DNA of 64,000 nt from Tetrahymena thermophila SB210 (lineage: Eukaryota > Ciliophora > Oligohymenophorea > Hymenostomatida > Tetrahymenidae). How positions within the stretch are numbered: position 1 is the stretch's first letter; every line of letters begins with the position of its first letter. The translations under genes and the position numbers were made by a program. Positions 25,860-37,436 of this stretch are shown one piece after another. The notes under the pieces were generated by a model, which had not been told where the DNA came from, ran no database searches, and saw only the letters and a list, made by a program, of their open reading frames with translations. Location: NCBI RefSeq assembly GCF_000189635.1, contig NW_002476218.1, positions 124,001 to 188,000 on the forward strand. The letters run 5' to 3'.

Positions 25860-28800
25860 TCACATTTTACCACTTTTTAAGTTTTAAGTTTCATCAAAAC
25901 TATTTTATTCACCATCAACTTTTTTTTCATTACTACTTGATGCATCGTTTATAATGCTAACAAATTTACTAAAGTAATCCTTTACCACTTCAGGAACCCA
26001 CTAAAATAACCATTATATTATAATTACACCTGTAATTGTAGATTTCTGCATTGAAGGATAACCTTTTTACATAATTACACTATGCTAACTCTCAACCATA
26101 ATTCCCAAAATAAAGCTGTAGAAAAGGAAAATAATCAGGAGGTAAAAAAGAACTACAAAAATAATTGACCATACGGTATTAATTTAATTGATTTAATCAG
26201 CATTCATATATCCAATAGTCATTAGAATAACAGAGCATAAAGAAGCAGTCAAGTTATTAAATTATTCTATGTAAGCTCCCCAGATTTAATAAAAAATAAG
26301 TGCGAAAGAAATTAAAAGTGGCAAAAGTATGATGAAATACTTAAGCAAATCTCCTCCAGCCTATTTATTTAATTCATAAAATAACTTACAAAAAACTAAA
26401 AATAAATAAATAAATAAATAAATAATGTTTATACATTTTTAATTGTATCCACAATTGTTTTAAGATAAATGGAGAATGAAAAAACAAAAATGAATCTAAA
26501 TAGGAGGATTGTTATCAAGATTGATTGTATGCTCTGTAAGGAAGTGTAAAGATATCCTACATAAGTCAAATCTACATAATATTTATTTTAAAATGCTATC
26601 CAGTTGTCTAATGTAATATTTTTTATATCAAGACTATCATATTCTTTCACCATATTGGTATGTAAACTAAATAATTTATTTTCATCAAATCCACAAGAGT
26701 AAGATAGAAAACTAAGAGCTAGAGATGCTACACTAAAACCAATAACAGTTATATTAAGAAATCCTAACAAACTAAAAACATAGCTCAACTGTGTTAAATA
26801 GATTTAGTAAAAAACAAATATAAGCAAAATAACTGTAGAAACAAGTCTGATGATATCTAATGCTAACATAGTAGAACCATCAGGTCCTTCATATCTAAAA
26901 TTAAATAAATAAATTTATATTTGAGTATTGTTTTTATTTTTTAAATATAAATGCTTACATGTTTGGTTTAAAAAAGTAGATTTTAGGAGTGGAAGGTATC
27001 ATTGAACCATAGCGATCTCTTTCAATTATAATATTTACGTTTACCCATATATCTAATGTTGGATTGTAGAGAGTAAATGTTACTATAATAACTCTTAGTT
27101 CTAGTTCATATAAGATGAGATTTTTTAGTAAATCTATCTGGCCTTGATAATTTTTTCTTGATATTGTCACGTTAAAATCTAACATATAGCCTTCAGGAGA
27201 GTATGTTCCATAAGTACCTTTCAAGTCAAAGCGTTAGTTTTTATCTGTAGGTCCATTTTAAAACTTTTAAAATTCTATAAAATGTGATTGATTACATTTG
27301 GAATAACTAACTATTTTGGTTAAATGAAGTTACAATATTTTGATGAGCTGGAACCTATATCCTTCTTTAAAAGTTGAGTTTCATCTAAGTTAAAACAAAC
27401 GTTTTTTGATTAACTATTCGCGTATATATCACATTAAGTTAGATTTTACATTTAGAATCTTATTCTAATATTACCAATAGTTGCGAAATTATCTTTAAAG
27501 TAGGCTTAATTTGGAGCGTAATATCTAGAATCAAAAAAGCATTAACTTAATGTTAGTTTTAAGAAGTTATCAAAAATAGCATCGTTTTACAAATCATTTA
27601 ATTTATCTAATTTAAGAGTGTTTGTAATATAAGTATTTGTGAAATGTTTAATTTCTACATCTATCATTTTTGATAAATAGATTGCTGTAACTACCTTTAA
27701 ATAATTAATTAAAAATCATATTATAAAACTTTCAAAAAATGTCAAACATAATTATTTATTTACAATTATCATAATCAAAAAAGTTAGAATGCAGCAATGC
27801 GAATCATTCACATTTTTTGTTAATACCATTTCTTCTTATTACGAATCTCCAGATTCTGATTCATGTAGTTGTTTCAATTCAATATAAAACTGCAAAGAAG
27901 GATATTCTTAGAAAAAGAAATCATATGGGTTTATTGAATTATTTTAAACTTTTTTAACAAAGTATTGGCCTTATGATTTTTCTTGATCAACACCTTTATT
28001 TATTCTAGTGCTTTCTGCTTAAAGAGAATCAAGACCCGTTCTAAATTCTTTGGGTTTTAGAATTAATGTACATTAACCTAAATTTTTATATCCTTTTTGC
28101 ATTAAAAATTGAATGACTAACTCAGAGTCAGGTAGTGATGAGTTCGTCTCATCGCAAAGATCCATGAAAGAAAAGTTTTCATCTTTTTGAATAGCTTAAG
28201 AAAGTATTCCATTTATGTCTTTTTAGTTAGGATCTTTTACTTGCTATTTTAAAGAAATTATTTTTATTAGATTAACTAAACAACATATTTTAACAAATAA
28301 TTTTAAATACCCAATATTGGCAAGCAGCCCTTTTGATCTCAATAAATTTTGTTTTTTCTTCAACTCTTATACTCAGTAAGAGCTTTGACCCATCATCCAC
28401 TTCAGCTACTTTGTTGGTTTTGAATCTAATTAACACACATGTAAAAGGATTAAAGGGTCTTACAAATTGTGCGTTATTTTTTTCCTTTGGCAAAAGAGCA
28501 TCTTCTTAGGATTTATCAGAGTCTGAATCATTATTGTCATCTTCACTACTGCTATCACTATAATTATTGTTCTTTTTGCTTTAATTTTTATTTTTCTCTT
28601 TTTATGGACTGAAGTTCCTATTATAATTTTTATTTTAAAAAATACATTTTAACATTTCATTAAAAAAAATTAGTCTTGAATAATTACAGTTGCTTCATCA
28701 TTCTGTTTTTATCATATTTTTGTATTTATTTATCAAGGTAGTTTTATATTCCTTCTAAAACTCTTAAATCTGATATTTCTTATTGATTTTTCTTTTCTTT

Positions 28801-29329
28801 TTCATCATCTTAGTTCATCTCAGTATGTAATCTATTGGCTCTTTTTCCTATTTTTTTCAAAGGATTTATACTCTCGTCAATATCTGCCTCTTCAAATTCT
28901 TCGTCTTACTTTATAAATATAAGTTTTTAATTTAATCAAACCAAAAACAACTATCTAAATTGTAAAAATGGAGATTACCATATTCTAGTTTTTCTTTTTG
29001 TATTTGATATAGAGGTTTTCAAAAATTCTTTTTCTATCTTGATACTCTGCTTCTAGCATATAAAGTTTATCCTTTTTTAAGTTGATTTAGTTTTAAAATA
29101 GCCAACAATTTATTTAAGATTTGCAATCGTATTTGTTAATAAAATTAGAAATTAAACTATCTAAAAACATCAAATAATAAATAAATCATGCCTTTTGGAT
29201 GTAAGCTTGTTCTGATAAAACAACATTCTGGTGTTGCAATGTCAGTATTTCTGTTTTTTTAGAAGCTATTTCATCCTTCTTTTTTTCAACTTCTTTAATG
29301 ATATTCTGAATACTCTCTGTGTGCTTCAT
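25860..29329 (-). CDS. Polycystin-2 (TRPP)-like cation channel
   Basis: Predicted membrane cation channel of the PKD2 family. The start ATG at 29327-29329 opens a coiled coil (MKHTESIQNIIKEVEKKKDE), followed by acidic Ser/Asp-rich linkers and a soluble region (LPKEKNNAQFVRPFNPF...). Segment S1 (CCILTFLIMII) lies near 27800. The extracellular polycystin domain follows, with GTYSPEGYMLDFNV, LELRVIIVTFTLYNPTLDIW and SMIPSTPKIYFF, closely like the PKD2 signature around the family's D-F-Y-N region. S2-S6 follow: SYVFSLLGFLNITVIGFSVA, LITILLFRFIFVFSFSIYLK, then AGGDLLKYFIILLPLLISFA, a pore-like segment with MTIGYMN, and VLFYLLIIFLFYSFILGIMV. It ends NLKSGKM at TGA 25860-25862. The pore sequence differs from the animal LGDFD filter, so ion selectivity cannot be inferred. 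The family acts in cilia and in contractile or ER membranes; location here is unknown. Confidence 0.85.
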
Positions 29330-29618
29330 TTTTGTTTGTTTTAATTTATTAAATTGTAAACAACTTATTAAAAATCAGCTATAAATCTTTTTTAAATTGC
29401 TTTTATTATAAAAAAAATTGATGAAAATTTCTTCGTTTTTGATAAAAAACTGTATTTAATTAAAAGTGTAGATCTTTTATGTAAATATTTAATAAATTAT
29501 CAAAAACAAGCATTAAACATTTCAAATATCACATAAAAACATAGATATAATTAATTCATCATAAAACATTAAATTATTTATTTTTAATGAATAAATTTTA
29601 ATATAAGCTGCAGATCAA

Positions 29619-31280
29619 TCACTTCATGCTATATGGCTTAATATTTGGATGGAATTTTCCAATACCTTATTCTTTATAAAGATCGAAGTCTACCTTATCT
29701 ACAGGAATTCTGAAATTTTCTAAAAATAAGTGTAAATTAAATGCAGTCTTCTTAAAATTATCTTCCTGCATATAATGGCCAACATCTTAGATTACAACTA
29801 ACTTAAATTTTCCTTACATTTAGGCTATTGTTAATTCTTTATCCATTCTTTCCTTTTCTGCTAACATCAGTAATTTAGGGATATGGATGCCAAGGAAAGA
29901 GCTAGTTAAGCCTTTAAACCATCCTAGCCAGTACTTTTCTGATTTCATCAAATCAACTTTCCATTCATAAACTGTTTTTCCATCCTTTTCGACAGCCTTA
30001 AATTTTGGAGGCACAGAAACACGAGCAGATTCTATGTTTCTTAGCTAATTCGTTCTTGTGCTTTTTTGTTATTGTAATATTAACCTAAATAATGTAAGTA
30101 AAAAAATTACTGCCATTTAATTGCACTTTCTATGCTATCAAATCTTTGAGGTCTTTTACTAACAATACTTTCCATGAATGGAAGTGCCTCAATAGCTGTA
30201 CCTTCAACTACGTCGATTACAATTAATCCTAGTTTTAAAGTTTATTTAAAAATTTTTTAAATTAGATAAAAATTAAATAAATACCTTGAACAATATCTTT
30301 GTATTTCTCTTATTCATAAATTTTCTATGTAAATTTGCTAGCTACTGATCCACCCATACTGTTTTATATTTATATTTAATAAATGTTATCAAATCTTTAA
30401 ATTTACCTATGCCCAACTATTATGACACACATATCAGGGAATTTTTTCAAAACATGATCAAATATTACTTAGGTATCTTCAATAAGAGTTTCCATACTTA
30501 AATCATCAGAGCTCTCAATTTTACTTTCTCCATGTCCTCTGTAATCAAATGCAACTGTTGTACCGTATTATTTTATTTCTTTTGCCAAACAAGCAAAGCT
30601 GCAAGCGGAATCTCCTGCCCCATGCATGCAAAAGAAAAGAGGGCCTTGATTACCACACACATATATAGGAGTTCCCTTTTTCGGATATAATAAATTAATT
30701 AAACTCATTTGATTTCTACTAAATATATGATTTCATCTAATTCTATAAATAATTACATTTTCCATAAATTCCATTGAATCAAAATAATCACTCCACTTCG
30801 AAGGAGCAAATTAATTTGGTGCTTTAGTAGTTCCTCCTTAAAATCTTGAATGTATTTCTATAGAGTTTGGATCAGAATTATTCTCTTCACTTTATTTTGG
30901 CTTACTCATTGGAGGAAGTCCGATAGGTACTGCCCTAATAGGACCTGATCCAAAATGATGAAATTCCTAATGGACTGCTTTTTATGTAGTTGGGTCCCTA
31001 AAATGTATAAATTTTATTTTTTTACTAAATTAAGCAATAGCTTCTTATATAATTAAATTTTTTCATCATATTAAAGATTAACATTTAGAATTATCATTCA
31101 AACAAAACTTTACTCAAAAGTATCCTTTTCTTCTTCTTCCTAATTTTCTTCATCTTCATCTGATTTAAATATGATATATTTAATACTTTTTAATCTTTTT
31201 AAAATAATCTATGTATTACTAAACTAGGGTTATTTAGGAGGCTTTCCTTTTGTTAAAGCTTGCTTTAATAAATTGCTCAT
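29619..31280 (-). CDS. PPME1: Protein phosphatase methylesterase 1 (alpha/beta hydrolase)
   Basis: Removes the C-terminal leucine methyl ester of the PP2A catalytic subunit. The start ATG at 31278-31280 gives MSNLLKQALTKGKPPKQPQF, then an acidic stretch. The family landmarks follow in order: SKWSDYFDSMEFMEN, LFFCMHGAGDSACSFA (oxyanion side), AFDYRGHGES, the nucleophile elbow VGHSMGGSVAS (its codons split by an intron), LIVIDVVEGTAIEALPFMES with the likely catalytic Asp, EKYWLGWFKGL, IPKLLMLAEKERMDKELTIA, and QDVGHYMQED with the catalytic His. It ends PNIKPYSMK at TGA 29619-29621. Residue order and length match human and yeast PPME1, so an active enzyme is expected. Several short introns are present. 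The PKD2-like gene starts about 290 bases downstream on the same strand. Confidence 0.93.
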
Positions 31281-32221
31281 TTACTTAATAATTAAATATT
31301 TTCTTATATGAAATTTTTTATTGAAATTAAATAGTTTTTAACAATTTTTAGTAAAAAACATTCAAAAAATAGCAGCAAGCAATTATAATTAAAAATTGTT
31401 AAACATAATTCTGATAATAATTTTTTCTATATCACCATTATAAACTAAAATTTTACCATATAAATAAATTATTTAGCAATTGTAATTTAAATTTTATAAA
31501 TATCTGTATTTATTTTATTATAAAAAGTAAAATGCTTATCAAAAATGAAATTACTGGAATTCATTATTTATATTTGGCAACCAAATCAAATATATTTATT
31601 GATAAAACAATAGATTTTTAAATGAAAAAATTGAAAAATTGAAGATTTATTGGTAGATCAAATAAAAAATAAATTATTTTTCTTTTTAATTACTAAAAAT
31701 CAATTCTTTCAATTTAGAAGGAAGGTTATTAAATTACTTTATTTATTTAACTTTAAATAATATCAATTTTTTAGTTAATTACAAATTTAGAAATTTTTAA
31801 ATAAAAGTTAGCTTTGAAAATAAAAAAAGTTACTTTGAATAAAAAAACTACTTTCAATTTAAAGCTCAAAAAGAGCACTTGTAAATGAATGAATGGCATT
31901 TACATCTAAAGATTCTGTTAAATATTTACATAAATCTATTTACAAATAATTTAAATATTATATACAAAATTTGAATTATTTATTACAAATATCTCACTTG
32001 GCATAAGAGTTTTAACTTTTTAGTTATTTTAAATACAAAAATCTTTTATTTTATAATGAATAATCATTTTAACTTTTTTAGTTTTATTAAGAATCACTAA
32101 GCATTTTAGTTTTAATTTTTTTTATTTGATACAAAATTATTTTATCTACCAGGCATCTGAACACTGAGCTTTTTGGAAATTAAATTTTAGTTGTTTTAAC
32201 TACTATTTATTAAGTTTTCTA
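31281..32221. other. AT-rich intergenic spacer
   Basis: About 940 bases between two minus-strand genes, with long A/T runs. I see no coding-like frame or RNA gene. Confidence 0.6.
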
Positions 32222-35200
32222 TCATCTATTTTGTTATAATGATAAAAAAATAAAATGAATAACTAATAACCAAATTTAATTTACTTCTTTTTCTTTTTAT
32301 CTTGATGCATTTTCTATCTGAGATATTCTATTACGTTGATTCTAAACTATATTTTTTTATCTATCAGTGATGGGATTAAAAAAGTCAATTAAATCTCCAA
32401 CAGATGAATTATTTAAGTCTTTATTATTTTTCAACAAGTTTATGTTTCCTACTATAAATAAAAAAACATAATTTAGAAATATTAATAAACAGTTTTCTTT
32501 TTATATGTTACTTGATTTGTTTATTGAGTTGTCACTTTGTTAGCTTTTTTAAAGGCTTTTTGATTCCCTAAGTTTAATCTTTTTTTCAGGAGTTTAAAAG
32601 TAAGAACTTTATGGCTGAATATCATATCCATTTATTGAGTGAGAAGAATTTTATTGTAGAAGCTCATGTTAAACAGAGACTTAGTCTTTTTAGCCATTTT
32701 TTTATCCATAATTGTAATTATTGCTAACGTCATACGAAGATAAATTTCTTTAATTTTTTAACCCACTTTCATTTTAAAGATCTATTTTAATATAATTATT
32801 GCTTTTATTTATTTTCTATTAAGCTATTGATGTTTAAGGTTATGATTTGCCTCTGGTGTTTCCTGATAAATTTTTTCTTATGAAAATTTTGTTCGTCCTT
32901 AATTGTTAAGGGGAAGATTCACCTGAATTTGATTACTCAAGTAATAATAAATTTTGAGGATATGATTCAGTATCTATAGAATTTTTTTCTTTTTGTATAA
33001 TTTATTTTGGTTTAATTTATCCATAATCTTCTATTTTTTTGAGCAGTTCTTCCTTTTGTTTTTGCTGTTCTAAATTTTAGTAGTCAATTTTATAATGCTC
33101 TAAGTATTCATCATCTTCAGGAGAATTCTCATCAAATAAATCAGTTGGCTTAAACTCACTTTAATTCAAGAATCTGAGCTAGTTAAAGTTATTTCCTAAC
33201 AAACTCTCCCAAGTACATTCAGTTGGACCATATATAGGTTCTAACTCATTTTAAATTTCTAGTTTTTTAATTAATTAATAAATTTATTTTTTTTATTAAA
33301 ATAATATTTTAATCTAATAAATACTTTTTGAGGCATTTTTAGAGAATTTTTTAGAAATTGAAACTTAAGGAAGTTCTTTTGGGTCATTATGCTTTTTGGC
33401 TAATTAGGCTTTTTCCTTTTCTTTTTATTCTTTCCTCTCTTATTTTTACAAAGTAATATTTTTATAATAAAATAAATTATTTTTGCATTACATTTTAGTA
33501 ATTCTTTAATTTCTTCTGATTGTTTTTCATGGTACTTTTGTGGATTGAATTTATAATTAACTAGATTTTATTCTACTTTAGCATGAGTATGAAAAGGTAA
33601 ATTAGGGCTTCTCACTTTTTCTTTTAGCTATTAAATAGAAACACATATAAATTATAAATGATTTAATATTAGATTTATTAACTAATTAATTAATTACTTT
33701 ATTTTAATCATCTATGCATAAAAAATTATAAAATTATTCTAATTTTTAACTTTTGTTATCTTAATCTTTTGGGTTTGAGTCAGAGGATTTCTATGCCAAA
33801 TATTCATCCAATTGAGCTCCTTCTAACTATAAAAATTTATCTACCGAGTTTTACTTTTTATATTTTTTGTCTTTCTTTTTTTCTTCAGACTCTTGTGTTT
33901 TAATAATAATCGAAGAAGGTTGTTGGTCTTTTTTTGGTTAATCAATATTTATAGCTGATTACTATTCATCTGAGTGAAATTCAGATATTTTTTGCAAGAT
34001 TTATTTGAACTCTTCGAAAGTTAAATCTTTAGAGTTTGAAGAATTCTTCTTAAATATTTCAACTAATTTCTATTTTTTTTAATAAAACTGAATATAAATA
34101 AAATATTCAAAAAAATTACATTTTTTTTCAAATTTTTATTCACAATACCAAAGTCTCTTACAAATAAGAAAAACTTTCCCATGCTCATAGTATTAGTTTC
34201 TTGTTATACTCTATCGAAAGTAGCATACTTTCCACTTACATATGTTTATTTGCAGTAGAACTTATATACCACATGCAAATTTTTATCTCTTTTCTCTTCT
34301 TTTGATAATATAGGAGCGGAGTAGATAGATTTCTTTGAATGGGATTAATGGTGATCTTTGTCGAAATTCTCAATGTTATTTTAATTTCCTTCATTCTTAT
34401 GATGCTTATTGTAATTATTATTCAGTAGACTTATTTCATGAGGATTTGAATTGTTATGCTAATTATATTAATCTACATTTTTATAGAATGAATATTATTT
34501 AAATTTAATTTTACTTACTTAATTGGTTTTCTAAATCTGCTATTATGTTATTAAGTGCTTTTTTTTCCACTTCTGTTTCTGATTCTGCTTTCATTTTTTT
34601 GTATTTTTAAATTGTTTTTTGTAGATCTTAAACTAATTTTAACTCTTTCCTTGCACTATTTGTATCATCTTAGCTAATAGCAGAGTTATTATTTCTCAAT
34701 TATGCAACTTAGCTCAATAAACTGAGGCTACTTTTGTAATTTAGTTCATCTTCTTCATCTATATTTTAGTATTTAGGAGCTTCTTGAGAAAAATAGAGCT
34801 AAGGTTCACTGCTTGACCAATATTCAAGAATTTTAAAGAATTCCTCTTAATCGAAAACTGCTTCTGTTAACTTGAAAGTGCTAGGATCTTTTCAAATAAA
34901 AAAAATATTTAATTAGAAAAATAAAAAAAGACATAGATTTACCCATTCCTTTAACTTTGATATAGTAATTATCTATTGTTTGAAATAACTTCTTGTATCC
35001 ATTTGTTTTGCTATAAAACTCTTCTCTGTCAAATTTATGTGTTAAAATCCAAATTTTATCCTTAAACAAATCCATCATTAAAGATGTAAAATTGTTGACT
35101 TTTGCAAATATTCTTTTTTAAGTGTTTTAATTTCTATCTTCCGTCTTATATGGGCTGTTTTAATCTTGCTAGTTTTAATTATCAGCTTCTAAAGTTTGAA

Positions 35201-36618
35201 ACTTTTAAAATATTTCATTGATATAATCTTTATAAAACACTTGATATTCTTACAAAACCATGCAGTTATTTTAATGGTCTTTTATATTAAAAATAAAATA
35301 ATTTTTAAAAATAATATTTAACTAAAAATTTATTACTTAGCAATTGATTTTTTTATAAAATCTATTTATATTCCATAATTTAGTCATCACTGATTTCTTG
35401 GCTATTATCAACCACAGAACTTTAGTTATTACTGAAAAAGTTATTTAAATTTTACTCTTCATTATCATCTACACCATTTTTTTATCCTTCATACAACTCT
35501 TAAATAGGATCCACTTCGTTTTAATCGTGATTTCCCTTTTTATGATTAAAAAAATTTTGACTTCCTTTACTCATGATGTCTAAGCTATTTAATTCATTGT
35601 CTAAATTATTTTCTTAGTTTTTTATAGAATGTTCAATTGAAGAGCGTCTTCTCCTAATTTTTTTTAAAACCATTATGATCCAAATTAAAAAAAAAATAAA
35701 TAAAATAAATTACTTTTATTCTGATTATTCAATATCTTCACTTTCATTTTTAATCTCCTCCTAATTACTGTGCTAACCTATTTCATCTTAAGATTAATTT
35801 CCTTTTAAATTCTTTTCAGATTTTTTTTATTCTAGTTTTTAATCAATATCTTCAACTTATTTAATAATACGACTAGAGGAGTTTCCAGTTTACTAATTTT
35901 ATTCTTCAAGTTATTAAGAAACATTTTTTAATTTTTTTTAGCTAGAAGTCTAAGACAATTCAGAATCTTTTTAAGGTGAATTTTATCTATCCTATACGTT
36001 CTATTATATTTATATATTTTTTTCAGAACTTTTTGAGCTTTTCAACCCACTTTGTTCAGATTTTGTCAATTCAGCATTATTACTTTATTGTTTTTCTTTT
36101 TGCTTTTCAGGGTTATTAATAATCATTTCTATGTTCTCTGAATTTTTTTGCAATTCATCTTTAATTGAATGAGATGGCTCAGATTATTATTAACTTTTAT
36201 TTTCCTCATGTGCACCTTATTATGATCTTTTATGAATATCTTCTTATTATTTTATATTTATATCTTAACTGTCTTATTCATACATCAGCTATATAAATTC
36301 ATCAAATGTTAATTTCCTAATTGTTATTTAAAAAGTATAAGATGAGGTTAATAATATTATGAAGATAAAATATTTATCATCGTTTTTCATTTAAAAGTTA
36401 ATCTTCATTTAAAAATTTAAAGTTGTTTACATTTTTTATTAGGCTTAAATATTTTAAAGAATATGTTGTACATTTAACGGAATACATTTCTAGCTGATTT
36501 GTGTTAAAACAATTTCTAAATCTTTTTAGTAAACGTAATCTGTATTAAATTCTTTATACTAGTTATAAATATCTTAAATTTCGTGTTTTTTATCTGTTAT
36601 CAGTTGCTTAGATTGCAT
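32222..36618 (-). CDS. Unassigned Q/N/K-rich coiled-coil protein with a degenerate EF-hand-like start
   Basis: Start ATG at 36616-36618 (MQSKQLITDKKHEIQDIYNQ). The first 90 or so residues resemble a calmodulin-type EF-hand pair: helix IQDIYNQYKEF, a loop without the calcium ligands, KDLEIVLTQISQ, and after an intron KLTFDEFIQLMYEQ. The acidic loop positions are mostly missing, so calcium binding is doubtful. A long Ser/Gln/Lys/Glu-rich region follows. A more ordered part at about 34750-35100 (FKDKIWILTHKFDREEF, FDQEEFFKILEYWSS) comes next, then a coiled coil (LVQDLQKTIQKYKKMKAESE) and the conserved-looking RSPNLPFHTHAKVEQNLVNY near 33560-33620. Many short introns. The frame can be followed to TGA 32222-32224, but the last exon is uncertain, and I cannot exclude two adjacent genes. 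Function unknown. Confidence 0.6.
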
Positions 36619-37436
36619 TTTTATTAAGTAAAAATTGAATAAAAAGTAGCACTTTAAGGTAAATATTTGCTTTTTTAATAGAAATAGCTAATTATTTTGA
36701 GAATTATTTAATGGTTTAGATTCAAAGATAAGAATATATTTTTATTATGCAAATATTAATTTATAATACAAATTAGATTTTTAATTACAGCAAAATATAA
36801 ATATAATTTTAGTGTATATCTTTTTTAAAGAAGATCATGTATCATAATTTATTCTCAAAACAGCTAAAAAGCACTTTAAAATTATTTAAATAAAACATTA
36901 ATTATTTAATATTTTAGGAATCTTTTTAAATATAAAATGTTAATCATATATTAATTAAATGATATTCTGTTCATAAATTTAATATCTCTTTTTTATATTT
37001 AGTTAGTTAATTAAGTAATTAAAAATATAAGAAATTAGATTATATAACTTTAATTTTATCATTTGTTTCAATATAACTTATATAAAGTAATTTTAAATAA
37101 AAAACAAATATTTTTACAAAATGGAAAATTATTAATTTTAAATATCTTTAAAGCTATTTAAACTTTTTAGATTATTAAATTATAGGGAAAAAATTAAATT
37201 AATTCTTCTATTAATAAAGAAAATTAAGCTTTTATAATTTTAGTTTTCAAAATTATATTAATTAAAGAAGATAATAAATGGTTTTTGTTGATTTTTGGGA
37301 AAATTTTATTAGTTTTCCTTAATTTCTTGTTTTAATGATTTTTTGTAAAATAAATTTATTTAGTTTTGACTTTTAAAAGTTTTCAAATTTATATCAAGGC
37401 GGATATTAGAATTGATGTTTTTTCATTCATTCTTTC
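36619..37436. other. AT-rich intergenic spacer
   Basis: About 820 bases of A/T runs between two minus-strand genes. No coding-like frame, repeat or RNA gene seen. Confidence 0.6.

Noticed and set aside
26401-26425. AAAT tandem repeat.
   Set aside because: Lies in an intron of the polycystin-like gene; ordinary A/T-rich simple sequence.
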